A DNA stretch of 64,000 nucleotides from Rhizobium sp. TH2 (GTDB taxonomy: Bacteria > Pseudomonadota > Alphaproteobacteria > Rhizobiales > Rhizobiaceae). The stretch spans positions 1,054,001-1,118,000 of the forward strand of contig NZ_CP062231.1 in the NCBI RefSeq assembly GCF_024707525.1. The letters run 5' to 3'. Shown here piece after piece: positions 54,274-63,946 of this stretch; within the stretch, counting starts at the first letter, position 1; every line of letters starts with the position of its first letter. The position numbers were made by a program, and so were the translations under genes. The notes under the pieces are model-generated. The model was not told the DNA's origin and searched no databases. It saw only the letters and a program-made list of their open reading frames with translations.

Positions 54274-55158
54274 ATGCCATCGCCGCTGCCGCCCTTGCGC
54301 CTTCTGTCGGTCTTCGAGGCTGTCTCACGCACAGGCAGCGTCCAGCGGGCGGCAATGGAATTGAACGTCACCCAGCCGGCCGTGAGCCAGGCGCTCCGGC
54401 AGTTGGAAGACCATGTCGGTACGAAACTGCTCGACCGCAAGACACGGCCAGCGGCGCGAACCGAGGCCGGGCGAATCCTCGAGGTCGCCGTCACGGAGGG
54501 CCTGGGTCGGATCGCCGACGCGATCGATCACGTCAGGCATTTGCAGATGACCGGTGATTCCGCGACGGTGGCCTGTTCGGTGGGCGTTGCGACCTATTGG
54601 CTGATGCCGAGGCTCGCGCGGTTCTCGGCCGAGCATCCGCAGGTCACCGTCAACGTCATGACCACGCTGCAGGGCGCGCCGCGTCTTAATCCGGCCGTCG
54701 ATCTCGCGATCCGCTACGGCAATGGACGATGGGCGGATGGCACGGTGGAAAAGCTGTTCGACGAACGCGTGGTGCCGGTTTGCAGCCAGCCGTTTCGTGA
54801 TCGGCTCAAGTCGGCAGGCATCAAGCTGGATCGCACCACGCTTCTGCATGTCAATACCGACGACCCGGCCTGGATCACCTGGCCGACCTATCTCAAGAAT
54901 ATGGGACTGCCGGAGAACCGGACGGCGGGCCGCCGTTTCACCAATTATGTGCAGGCGACCCAGGCCGCACTCGATGGCCAGGGCGTGATGCTGGGCTGGG
55001 AATCGATCACCGGCGATTTGGTGCGGGAAGGGCGACTTGTGGAGCTGAACGACCTGCCGCTGGTGCCCGCCGACGCATTCTACCTCGTCACGACGCCGAT
55101 GATCGAAGAACGGCCTTCGGCACGTCTTCTCGCCTCATGGCTTCTTGATCTGCCTTAG
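54274..55158 (+). CDS. LysR-family transcriptional regulator (GcvA-like)
   Basis: The 294-aa protein has the N-terminal helix-turn-helix (LSVFEAVSRTGSVQRAAMELNVTQPAVSQALRQLEDHVGTKLLDR near residues 11-55) and the substrate-binding domain (about 90-290: VACSVGVATYWLMPRLARFSAEHPQVTVNVMTTL near 98-131; AIRYGNGRW near 149). The sequence order is that of the GcvA/AmpR group. ATG 54274 is used; TTG 54271 is adjacent. It lies divergent from the gamma-butyrobetaine-like dioxygenase, its probable target. Confidence 0.92.
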   Translation: MPSPLPPLRLLSVFEAVSRTGSVQRAAMELNVTQPAVSQALRQLEDHVGTKLLDRKTRPAARTEAGRILEVAVTEGLGRIADAIDHVRHLQMTGDSATVACSVGVATYWLMPRLARFSAEHPQVTVNVMTTLQGAPRLNPAVDLAIRYGNGRWADGTVEKLFDERVVPVCSQPFRDRLKSAGIKLDRTTLLHVNTDDPAWITWPTYLKNMGLPENRTAGRRFTNYVQATQAALDGQGVMLGWESITGDLVREGRLVELNDLPLVPADAFYLVTTPMIEERPSARLLASWLLDLP

Positions 55159-55166
55159 GCCGCGGC

Positions 55167-56582
55167 CTAAGCCTTCGTCCCGCCCACCGTAACGTCGTTC
55201 ATCCTCAGATGCGGCTGGCCAACGCCGACGGGCACCCACTGGCCACCCTTGCCGCAATTGCCGATACCGGTATCGAGCTTGGTGTCGTTGCCGATCATGG
55301 TGATGCGTTTCATCGCATCCGGGCCGTTGCCGATCAGCATCGCGCCCTTGACCGGCCGGCCGATCTTACCGTTTTCGATCATATAGGCCTCGGTGCAGGA
55401 GAAGACGAACTTGCCTGATGTGATATCGACCTGACCGCCGCCGAACGAGACGGCATAGAGGCCCTTCTTGACGGAGGCGATGATCTCCTCGGGCGTCTTG
55501 TCGCCGGACAGCATGTAGGTGTTAGTCATGCGCGGCATCGGTACATGCGCATAGGATTCGCGCCGTCCGTTGCCGGTCGGGGTCATGCCCATGAGGCGGG
55601 CATTCTGGCGGTCCTGCATATAGCCGACCAGCCTTCCGTCCTCGATCAGCACGTTGTAGCCGGCGGCAGTGCCCTCGTCGTCGATGGTGATCGAGCCGCG
55701 CGCACCGTCGATCGTGCCGTCGTCGACGACGGTGACGCCCTTGGCCGCGACCATCTCACCCATCAGGCCGGCAAAAGCCGAGGTCTTCTTGCGGTTGAAA
55801 TCGCCTTCCAGGCCGTGGCCGACAGCTTCATGCAGCATCACGCCCGGCCAGCCCGAGCCGAGCACCACGTCCATGGAGCCGGCCGGCGCATCATCAGCCG
55901 AGAGATTGACCAGCGCCTGGCGCAAGGCCTCGTCGGCGCCGTGCTTCCAGCTTTCCTCGGTCAGGATGTCGGTGAACGGCTTGCGGCCGCCGAAACCATA
56001 GGAGCCGCTTTCCTGCCGCGAGCCATCGCCGGCGACGACGGAGAAATTCAGCCGCGTCATCGGCCGCGTGTCCTTCACATGCGTGCCATCGGCACGGATG
56101 ATCTCGATCGTTTCCCAGGATGCCGAGATCGATGCCGAGACCTGCCGGACCTTGGAGTCGCTGGCGCGGATATAGCTGTCGATTTCGGTGAGCAACGCCA
56201 CCTTCTCCTCGAAACTCGGCGCGCCGATCGGGTTCTCGTCGCTATAGCGGCGGGCATTGGTTTTCTGGGGTGCGGCTGCGTACGAGCCCGAATAGCCGCG
56301 CGTCACGGCGGTCACCGCATCGCCCGCACGCTTCAGCGCCGCTTCCGACATCTCGCCCGAATGGGCATATCCGACGGATTCGCCGGCGACCGCGCGCAGG
56401 CCAAAACCCTGGTCGGTGTTGAAGCTTCCACCCTTCAGCCGGCCGTTGTCGAAGGTCAGCGATTCCGATTGCGAATATTCGAGATAAAGCTCGCCATCAT
56501 CGGCGCCCCGAAGCGTGTCGGACACGAAGGACTGGACGCCGGCTTCGCTGATGTCGAAATTCGAGAGGAGATCGGTTTTCAT
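55167..56582 (-). CDS. tldD: Metalloprotease TldD
   Basis: TldD pairs with TldE/PmbA to process peptides such as microcin B17 and CcdA. The 471-aa protein has the HExxxH zinc motif in LHEAVGHGLEGDFNRKKTSAF near residues 251-271, DDEGTAAGYNVLIEDG near 300, GRRESYAHVPMPRMTNTYM near 335, and STEAYMIENGKI-like (CTEAYMIENGKIGRPVKGAMLIGNG) near 402-426. Length is normal. Rhizobia usually have tldD, ialB and cox genes in a row; here a toxin-antitoxin pair separates tldD from ialB. Confidence 0.95.
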   Translation of the reverse strand: MKTDLLSNFDISEAGVQSFVSDTLRGADDGELYLEYSQSESLTFDNGRLKGGSFNTDQGFGLRAVAGESVGYAHSGEMSEAALKRAGDAVTAVTRGYSGSYAAAPQKTNARRYSDENPIGAPSFEEKVALLTEIDSYIRASDSKVRQVSASISASWETIEIIRADGTHVKDTRPMTRLNFSVVAGDGSRQESGSYGFGGRKPFTDILTEESWKHGADEALRQALVNLSADDAPAGSMDVVLGSGWPGVMLHEAVGHGLEGDFNRKKTSAFAGLMGEMVAAKGVTVVDDGTIDGARGSITIDDEGTAAGYNVLIEDGRLVGYMQDRQNARLMGMTPTGNGRRESYAHVPMPRMTNTYMLSGDKTPEEIIASVKKGLYAVSFGGGQVDITSGKFVFSCTEAYMIENGKIGRPVKGAMLIGNGPDAMKRITMIGNDTKLDTGIGNCGKGGQWVPVGVGQPHLRMNDVTVGGTKA

Positions 56583-56655
56583 TGCACTGCTTTCTTAAGC
56601 CGGGACGTGGCTAAGGTAGGAACGGAAGTGGAAATCTCAAGAATGCATTTCGTGC

Positions 56656-56973
56656 TTACCGAAGCGCATGCACCGAAACATGCCCTTCCTTTTCACTGCG
56701 GCTCGGCCTGATCATGATCTCGATATCCTGATTGAGCGACGTGAGAAAGCCCATGAGCCTTTCGACAGAAAACCCTTCCAGCCGATAGTTGACCAGAGCG
56801 GACACTTTGGACTGCGGGATTCCGAGCAGGGATGCCGCTGACGTCTGTCGAAGCTTGCGCCCCTTGAGGATCGTATTGATCTCAAGCGCAAGACGCGTCT
56901 TGGTCTGCCGCCCGACAGCATCCGGAAGGCCGAGATCGGCGAAAACATTCGTGCTGCCGTATTCGATGTCCAT
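56656..56973 (-). CDS. Type II antitoxin with Xre/HigA-type helix-turn-helix
   Basis: The 105-aa protein has a helix-turn-helix with TLKxRKLRQ-type spacing: ILKGRKLRQTSAASLLGIPQSKVSALVNYRLEGFSVERLMGFL near residues 35-77. This resembles COG5606-like antitoxins encoded after their toxin. ATG 56973 has a GGAGG site 5 nt away and is preferred over a GTG at 56988 that overlaps the toxin stop. It is expected to bind the palindrome at 57367-57386 and neutralise the toxin upstream. Confidence 0.85.
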   Translation of the reverse strand: MDIEYGSTNVFADLGLPDAVGRQTKTRLALEINTILKGRKLRQTSAASLLGIPQSKVSALVNYRLEGFSVERLMGFLTSLNQDIEIMIRPSRSEKEGHVSVHALR

Positions 56974-56984
56974 TGTTGCCTCCG

Positions 56985-57359
56985 TCACTTTCTCGATCTT
57001 TCGTGATCTTCCCTGGCCCGTTTCAATCTCTCACCAATGAGATCGATGTCGCTCGTCGCGGTGCGTATTCCCGAAGGACTCTTCTTCTGGAATGCATGCA
57101 ACACATAGATCGCTGCTTCGAACCGAACGGTATAGACGGCGCGATATGTATCGCCATCATGGTTCTCGACGATTTCGAGGACACCCGGGCCTTCGCCTTT
57201 CCATGGCTTGGCATGCGGATGTTTTCCGCCGAGTTGTGCAAGGCCGAGCGCATAGCCCATGCCGCTGATGACCTCTTGCGGGAACGCCATGAAATCCCGC
57301 TTCGACGAGCCCACCCAATGGAGGGGCTTTTCACCATATTGAAAAGGAGGCTTCGTCAT
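56985..57359 (-). CDS. Type II RelE/ParE-fold toxin (HigB/Gp49 type)
   Basis: The 124-aa protein is of the phage-derived Gp49/HigB-like toxin family: LHWVGSSKRDFMAFPQEVISGMGYALGLAQLGGKHPHAKPWKGEGPGVLEIVENHDGDTYRAVYTVRFEAAIYVLHAFQKKSPSG covers nearly all of residues 13-96, with FQKKSP the usual C-terminal block. Such toxins cleave mRNA on the ribosome or attack DNA gyrase; which one is open. The antitoxin gene follows at 12 nt. A consensus-like promoter ends six bases from the ATG, so the transcript may be leaderless. Confidence 0.87.
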   Translation of the reverse strand: MTKPPFQYGEKPLHWVGSSKRDFMAFPQEVISGMGYALGLAQLGGKHPHAKPWKGEGPGVLEIVENHDGDTYRAVYTVRFEAAIYVLHAFQKKSPSGIRTATSDIDLIGERLKRAREDHERSRK

Positions 57360-57394
57360 GAGGGAATTATACCCAAACAGGTATAAATTCGCAA
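57360..57394 (-). promoter_or_regulatory. Toxin-antitoxin promoter with overlapping operator
   Basis: On the minus strand TTGCGA (57394-57389) and a perfect TATAAT (57371-57366) are spaced by 17 bases. The inverted repeat TTATACC-N6-GGTATAA (57367-57386) covers the -10 box and spacer, an ideal place for autorepression. The -10 box ends six bases before the toxin ATG, so transcription should start at or beside that codon. Confidence 0.7.
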
Positions 57395-57413
57395 TGCCTA
57401 TTCTTTGCCACTC

Positions 57414-57935
57414 TCAAGGCAGCGCGTCATATCCCTCACCAAACCCCTTGAGATCGACCGGAATGCCGATGCCTTCTTCCGGCGACTGGAAGACGATGAA
57501 CGTAGCGGTCTTGCCGGCGCGGAAGGTCTTCAGCAGGGCGTCTTCCAGCACGACTTCCGCATAGCAACCATCGGAGAAGCAGCGGACGAAATAGGCGCGA
57601 CCGATATCCTTGCTGTCGACATTGAGGCCGAGCCCGTTGGGCAGCAGCACGCCAAGCGGCGCCAGCACGCGAAGGATCTTCGCCTTGCGGTCGGCGGTCT
57701 TGAGCACGACGACGGAGAGGCCCACCTCCGGCCGGTCGTCGGCGATCACGTTCTGCATCAGCGCGCATTGCTCTTCGCCGGCGCCCGCGGGCTTGTCGCA
57801 GACGATCGACCAGGCGCCGTGGTTGGATTTGACGACGCCCGGCTGCTGCGGCGTTTGGGCCGCGGCTGGCAGGCATAGGAGTGCGAGGAAGCTTGCGACG
57901 AGGCAGCCCAGGCGTGAGGGACTACGAAGAACCAT
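57414..57935 (-). CDS. ialB: Invasion-associated locus B family protein
   Basis: The 173-aa protein has a signal peptide (about 1-27, cleavage AAAQT) and one IalB domain: HGAWSIVCDKPAGAGEEQCALMQNVIADDRPEVGLSVVVLKT, then RVLAPLGVLLPNGLGLNVD and YFVRCFSDGCYAEVVLEDALL with four conserved cysteines. In Bartonella IalB affects entry into erythrocytes; in free-living rhizobia the role is unknown. Periplasmic location is inferred. It is divergent from the cox operon. Confidence 0.9.
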   Translation of the reverse strand: MVLRSPSRLGCLVASFLALLCLPAAAQTPQQPGVVKSNHGAWSIVCDKPAGAGEEQCALMQNVIADDRPEVGLSVVVLKTADRKAKILRVLAPLGVLLPNGLGLNVDSKDIGRAYFVRCFSDGCYAEVVLEDALLKTFRAGKTATFIVFQSPEEGIGIPVDLKGFGEGYDALP

Positions 57936-58331
57936 GAAAACCTCGGTTTCGAATCATTGGGCGCTATCATACGGTCCGGTAAGCGAGGCGCCAGCGTCAA
58001 ATTCGGCTCGCGCGCGCCGTCTCGATCCTTCCGATATCGCATGGGCGACTTGCGCGGCACTGGAGCTTGGTACTTCACACGTCAACGCGACTTCAACCCG
58101 ACGACTGCGGCGAAAGCACGGCAACTCCTTGGTGCCAAAGAGGAAAATCCGCTGGCCTTGGGCGCGGGCGTGGTCTAGATTGGAAAGGCTTGAAATTGCG
58201 CAAAAATGCCGCATGAAACAGCCATCCTGCCTGTTGCGGCTGGCCCGAAACTATGGTTTTAAGGGGGCATTATTGCAGGGATTCTGCGTCTTTTTGGTTT
58301 GACCCGGCTCAAACACTTGGGGAGAATATTC
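57936..58331. other. 396-bp gap between ialB and coxB
   Basis: No gene is seen. Short frames here lack ribosome sites and family features. The gap must hold the two divergent promoters. A palindrome TTGCGCAA lies at 58196-58203, 129 bp before coxB; its role is unknown. Confidence 0.6.
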
Positions 58332-59219
58332 GTGAAGAACAAAGCTCTTGCGGCGCTGAGCTCACTCATGGGCCTTCTGTTCGCGTCAAGCGCTCTGGCT
58401 GATCAGCCCTATCCGTGGCAGATCGACCTGCAGCCCGCGGCGACGAGCCTGATGGAGGAAGCGCGCTGGTTCAACCTTTATACGCTGTGGTTCATCGTTC
58501 CCATCACGCTGTTCGTGCTTGCGCTGCTCGTCGTCGTGGCGGTCAAGTTCCGCAAGTCGGCAAATCCGGTGCCGTCCAAGACGAGCCACAACACGCTGAT
58601 CGAGATCATCTGGACTGTCGGCCCCGTCGTCATCCTGCTGTTCTTCGCCATCCCCTCGTTCCAGCTGCTGACGACCCAGTTGACCCAGCCGACGAACCCG
58701 GACCTGACCCTCAAGGTCACCGCGACGCAGTGGAAGTGGACCTATGAATATCCGTCGGTGGAAAATGGGCCGTCCTTCGACTCGCTGATCCTCGAAGACA
58801 AGGATCGCGCGGCGCTCGGCAAGGAGGATATGTCCAAGTATCCGCGTCTTCTGGCTGTCGACAATGAACTCATCGTGCCGGTCAACAAGACTGTCCGTGT
58901 GATCGTCACCGCCGAACCCTCCGACGTTATTCATGCCTTCGCCATGCAGTCCTTCGGCATCAAGGTCGATGCCGTCCCGGGCCGCATGAACGAGACCTGG
59001 TTCAAGGCCGATCGCGAAGGCCTGTTCTACGGCCAGTGTTCGGAGTTGTGTGGCAAGGACCACGCATTCATGCCGATCGCCATCCGTGTCGTGAGCGAGG
59101 ACAAGTACAAGGTCTGGCTCGCCGCTGCCGCGACCGACCTTCCCGGCGCCTACAAGGCGCTGATGGCGGCTGTCGATGGTCCGTCGAATGTCAATGTCGC
59201 TTCCAGCGACGCGAAATAA
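58332..59219 (+). CDS. coxB: Cytochrome c oxidase subunit II
   Basis: CoxB receives electrons from cytochrome c through its CuA centre. The 295-aa product (GTG start behind a GGGGAGA site) has a signal peptide (about 1-23), two membrane helices near 45-70 and 90-115, ATQWKWTYEYPS near 131-142, and the CuA ligands in GQCSELCGKDHAFMPI near 234-249 (two Cys, His, Met) with a further His in DVIHAFAM near 198. First gene of the coxB-coxA-ctaB-coxF-ctaG-coxC operon. Confidence 0.96.
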   Translation: MKNKALAALSSLMGLLFASSALADQPYPWQIDLQPAATSLMEEARWFNLYTLWFIVPITLFVLALLVVVAVKFRKSANPVPSKTSHNTLIEIIWTVGPVVILLFFAIPSFQLLTTQLTQPTNPDLTLKVTATQWKWTYEYPSVENGPSFDSLILEDKDRAALGKEDMSKYPRLLAVDNELIVPVNKTVRVIVTAEPSDVIHAFAMQSFGIKVDAVPGRMNETWFKADREGLFYGQCSELCGKDHAFMPIAIRVVSEDKYKVWLAAAATDLPGAYKALMAAVDGPSNVNVASSDAK

Positions 59220-60932
<1,713 letters not shown>

Positions 60933-60947
60933 GCGCGAACAAACCTC

Positions 60948-60971
60948 GGAAACCGCCTTCGGGCGGTTTCC
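60948..60971 (+). terminator. TTCG-tetraloop hairpin between coxA and ctaB
   Basis: GGAAACCGCC and GGCGGTTTCC form a perfect 10-bp stem around TTCG. Only TCTAAAG follows, so complete termination is doubtful; a processing or partial stop site that reduces expression of the assembly genes is more likely. Confidence 0.55.
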
Positions 60972-60995
60972 TCTAAAGAAAATAGAGTTACCCCA

Positions 60996-61952
60996 ATGGC
61001 GATGATCAAAGGCGAGCGCATCATATCCGGTCAGGACGCCCTGAGGATTTCAGAGGCGACGTTCAAGGATTACTTCGAGCTTTTGAAGCCGCGCGTCATG
61101 TCGCTCGTCATCTTCACGGCCTTTGCCGGCCTCGTCGTAGCGCCCGGCCATATCAATCCGGTGATCGGCTTCATCGCCATTCTCTGCATCGCCGTCGGCG
61201 CCGGCGCCTCAGGCGCGCTCAATATGTGGTACGACGCCGATATCGACGCTGTCATGACCCGAACCGCAGGCCGGCCGATCCCGTCGGGCCGCATCCTGCC
61301 GGGCGAGGCGCTGGCCTTCGGGCTCACACTTTCGGGCTTCTCGATCGTCATCTTGGGACTGGCTGTCAATGCGCTGGCCGCAGGCCTGCTCGCCTTCACC
61401 ATTTTCTTTTACGCCGTCGTCTACACGATGTGGCTCAAGCGCTGGACGCCGCAGAACATCGTCATCGGTGGTGCGGCCGGCGCCTTCCCGCCGATGATCG
61501 GCTGGGCTGCCGTCACCGGCGGTGTGTCGATCGAGAGCATCACGCTGTTCCTGATCATCTTCCTCTGGACGCCCGCGCATTTCTGGGCACTGGCGCTGTT
61601 CAAGATGCGCGATTATGGCGCGGTCGGCGTGCCGATGCTGCCGAATGTGTCGGGCGAGAAGGTTACCAAGGACCAGATCCTGATCTATGCCGTGCTGACC
61701 GCCGCAGCCGGCGTGGCGCCTGCATTCCTCGGCTTCGCGTCGCCAGTCTACGGTGTCCTCACCGGCGCGCTGGGCGTGGCCTTTATCTGGTTCGCGGTGC
61801 TCTGTCGCCGCATGCCGGATGGCGACAAGGCCATGGTTCCGGCCAAGAAACTATTCGCCTACTCGATCCTTTATCTCTTTGCGGTCTTCTCGTGCCTGAT
61901 GGCGGATCATTTCGCCGTGCAGGCCTGGACCAGCCTGAAGGGAGTGATTTGA
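60996..61952 (+). CDS. ctaB: Protoheme IX farnesyltransferase (heme O synthase)
   Basis: CtaB converts heme B to heme O for the aa3 oxidase. The 318-aa membrane protein has the UbiA-type aspartate motifs: [25 protein letters not shown] near residues 75-99, and the second one, [26 protein letters not shown] near 206-231. Hydrophobic segments alternate through its whole length. It begins 25 nt after the TTCG hairpin. Confidence 0.96.
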   Translation: MAMIKGERIISGQDALRISEATFKDYFELLKPRVMSLVIFTAFAGLVVAPGHINPVIGFIAILCIAVGAGASGALNMWYDADIDAVMTRTAGRPIPSGRILPGEALAFGLTLSGFSIVILGLAVNALAAGLLAFTIFFYAVVYTMWLKRWTPQNIVIGGAAGAFPPMIGWAAVTGGVSIESITLFLIIFLWTPAHFWALALFKMRDYGAVGVPMLPNVSGEKVTKDQILIYAVLTAAAGVAPAFLGFASPVYGVLTGALGVAFIWFAVLCRRMPDGDKAMVPAKKLFAYSILYLFAVFSCLMADHFAVQAWTSLKGVI

Positions 61953-61953
61953 T

Positions 61954-62097
61954 ATGGTGGAAAAGATCGATCTGACCGACGCGCAACGGAAGTCCCGTCG
62001 CAATCGCAATGTCGCGATCGGCGTGGTGCTGGCCGCACTCGTGGTGATTTTCTATGCCGTGACGATCATCAAGATGGCGCCGGGGGCGATGAACTGA
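61954..62097 (+). CDS. coxF: CoxF-type small membrane protein
   Basis: A 47-aa protein with a basic N-terminus ([19 protein letters not shown]) and one membrane helix ([20 protein letters not shown]), ending MAPGAMN. It starts 1 nt after the ctaB stop region (ATG at 61954), and its stop overlaps the ctaG start (TGATGA). A gene of this size and position is found in rhizobial cox operons as coxF; its assembly role is inferred from location. It is too short for many gene callers. Confidence 0.85.
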   Translation: MVEKIDLTDAQRKSRRNRNVAIGVVLAALVVIFYAVTIIKMAPGAMN

Positions 62098-62696
62098 TGA
62101 CCGACCCGCGCGACCAGAAGGCAAACGACCGGCGCAATATCCGCGTCCTGGCTTCGTGCGTCGTCTTTGTCGGCGCGATGGTCGGCATGAGCTATGCCGC
62201 CGTGCCGCTCTACGACATGTTCTGCCGCGTCACCGGCTATAACGGCACCACACAGAAGGTCGAACAGGCCTCGTCCGTCATCCTCGACAAGACGATCCGC
62301 GTCGAACTCGACAGTAATTCCGCGTCCGACCTCAACTGGGATTTCAAGCCGGTGGATCGTGGCGTGAACCCACGCATCGGCGAGACGGTGCAGGTCAGCT
62401 TCCGGGTAACCAACAATTCCAAGCGCGAGAAGACGGGTCGTGCGGTATTCAACGTCACGCCGATGATCGCGGGCGCCTATTTCAACAAGCTCGAATGCTT
62501 CTGCTTCACCGATGTGACGCTGAAGCCGGGCGAGACGCGGGACATGCCCGTCGTCTTCTTCGTCGATCCGGAAATCGTGAAGTTTCCGGATACCAAGGAT
62601 ATGAAAGTCATCACGCTCTCCTATACCTTCTACCAGGAAGACAAGCCCAAGCCTGTCGCCCAGAAGGTCGGGGACAGCGAAGCGAAGAAACTGTAA
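62097..62696 (+). CDS. ctaG: Cytochrome c oxidase assembly protein CtaG/Cox11
   Basis: CtaG delivers copper to the CuB site. The 199-aa protein has one N-terminal membrane segment (about 15-38), ends of the periplasmic domain with the copper-binding CFCFTD motif near residues 125-130, and [10 protein letters not shown] near 148. [20 protein letters not shown] near 30-49 is the family's start of the soluble part. The start overlaps the coxF stop. Confidence 0.95.
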   Translation: MTDPRDQKANDRRNIRVLASCVVFVGAMVGMSYAAVPLYDMFCRVTGYNGTTQKVEQASSVILDKTIRVELDSNSASDLNWDFKPVDRGVNPRIGETVQVSFRVTNNSKREKTGRAVFNVTPMIAGAYFNKLECFCFTDVTLKPGETRDMPVVFFVDPEIVKFPDTKDMKVITLSYTFYQEDKPKPVAQKVGDSEAKKL

Positions 62697-62749
62697 TTCG
62701 TCTGCATGGCGCAAGCCGCGCAGCAGGGGTCAATAGCCGGGGATTAGAC

Positions 62750-63625
62750 ATGGCGAGTGCACACGGAAAACAACACGACTACCATATCATCGATCCGAGC
62801 CCCTGGCCGATCATCAGCTCCATCGGTGCGTTCCTGCTGGTCTTCGGCGGCGTCTGCTACATGCGTTGGCTGCAGGGCAATCCGTTCCACCTGTTCGGCG
62901 GCGATATCGCCAATCCGTGGCTGGTGTGGATCGGTCTCGCCATCACGCTCTATTCGATGTTCGCCTGGTGGTCGGATACGGTGAAGGAAGGCCATGCAGG
63001 CCATCACACCGAGGTCGTGGCGCTGCATCTGCGCTATGGCATGATCATGTTCATCGCCTCCGAGGTGATGTTCTTCGTCGCGTGGTTCTGGGCCTTCTTC
63101 GATGCCAGCCTGTTCGCCAATGAGGCGATCCAGGCCTCGCGCGTCACCTTCACCGGTGGCCAGTGGCCACCCAAGGGCCTCGAAGTCCTCGATCCCTGGC
63201 ACCTGCCGCTCTACAACACCATCATCCTGCTGCTCTCGGGCACGACGGTCACCTGGGCGCACCATGCGCTGCTGGAAAATGACCGCAAGGGCCTGATCCA
63301 GGGACTGGTTCTGACAGTGGCACTCGGCATCCTGTTCTCCTGCGTCCAGGCATACGAATATATCCACGCTCCGTTCGGCTTCTCCGAGTCGATCTATGGC
63401 GCGACCTTCTTCATGGCCACTGGCTTCCACGGCTTCCACGTCCTGATCGGCACTATCTTCCTGCTGGTCTGCCTGATCCGCGCCATGATGGGCGGCTTTA
63501 CGCCGGAGCGTCACTTCGGCTTCGAAGCGGCCGCCTGGTACTGGCATTTCGTCGACGTCGTCTGGCTGTTCCTGTTCTTCTCCATCTATATCTGGGGTGG
63601 CTGGGGCGCACCGCTGGCGCATTGA
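62750..63625 (+). CDS. coxC: Cytochrome c oxidase subunit III
   Basis: CoxC stabilises the oxidase core and influences proton uptake. The 291-aa protein has seven membrane helices: GKQHDYHIIDPSPWPIISSIGAF near residues 6-28, RYGMIMFIASEVMFFVAWFWAFFDASL near 91-117, and ATGFHGFHVLIGTIFLLVCLIR near 223-244, then WYWHFVDVVWLFLFFSIYIWGG near the end. It starts 54 nt after ctaG; the wide frame to 62495 is ignored. Usually DUF983 and SURF1 genes follow in rhizobia; here a toxin remnant does. Confidence 0.96.
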   Translation: MASAHGKQHDYHIIDPSPWPIISSIGAFLLVFGGVCYMRWLQGNPFHLFGGDIANPWLVWIGLAITLYSMFAWWSDTVKEGHAGHHTEVVALHLRYGMIMFIASEVMFFVAWFWAFFDASLFANEAIQASRVTFTGGQWPPKGLEVLDPWHLPLYNTIILLLSGTTVTWAHHALLENDRKGLIQGLVLTVALGILFSCVQAYEYIHAPFGFSESIYGATFFMATGFHGFHVLIGTIFLLVCLIRAMMGGFTPERHFGFEAAAWYWHFVDVVWLFLFFSIYIWGGWGAPLAH

Positions 63626-63651
63626 GGCGGTGATTGCGGATTAGCGAACTG

Positions 63652-63674
63652 AAAGGCCGCCATGTGCGGCCTTT
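63652..63674 (+). terminator. Intrinsic terminator after coxC
   Basis: AAAGGCCGC pairs with GCGGCCTTT around CATGT, and the tail is TTTTTG. It lies 26 nt after the coxC stop and closes the cox operon. Confidence 0.85.
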
Positions 63675-63682
63675 TTGATTTG

Positions 63683-63711
63683 TTGACAGTCCGTATCTAA
63701 GTGGATACAAG
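63683..63711 (+). promoter_or_regulatory. Promoter and inverted repeat before broken toxin
   Basis: A perfect TTGACA (63683-63688) and TACAAG (63706-63711) are 17 bases apart. The repeat GTATC-N6-GATAC (63693-63708) lies between, as expected for an antitoxin operator. The -10 box abuts the old toxin ATG at 63712. Confidence 0.5.
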
Positions 63712-63943
63712 ATGTATATCTTCGAGATGACACTGGAGTTCAGGGAGTGGCTATATCGGAGATGCCAAGCCGGTCGGTGAAGGTGTCTCGGAGATGAGAA
63801 TTCATTTTGGCGCTGGCTACAGACTCTATTTCAAGCGCAAGGGCGACGTCGTTTATCTGCTTCTCGTCGGTGGTGACAAATCGACACAAAGCCGCGACAT
63901 CGCACGCGCGATCGCGCTGGCAAAAACGCTGAACAAGGATTGA
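63712..63943 (+). pseudogene. Broken RelE/ParE-type toxin (COG3657-like)
   Basis: The first 14 codons from ATG 63712 (MYIFEMTLEFREWL) look like the N-terminus of this family. The frame then ends at TGA 63778-63780. In another frame from 63758 the conserved C-terminal half is readable: GDAKPVGEGVSEMRIHFGAGYRLYFKRKGDVVYLLL, then GGDKSTQSRDIARAIALA to the stop at 63943. About 25 residues of the middle are missing. This is most simply a deletion plus frame change. The toxin should be inactive. Confidence 0.8.
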
Positions 63944-63946
63944 ACC

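Noticed and set aside
57358..57564. Plus-strand 68-codon frame with a perfect AAGGAGG before its ATG at 57358
   Set aside because: The ribosome-like sequence is simply the complement of toxin codons near its start; the product has no family features and overlaps ialB antisense.
57936..57965. GGTTTCGAATCA-like sequence as a tRNA T-arm
   Set aside because: No acceptor or anticodon stem can be built around it.
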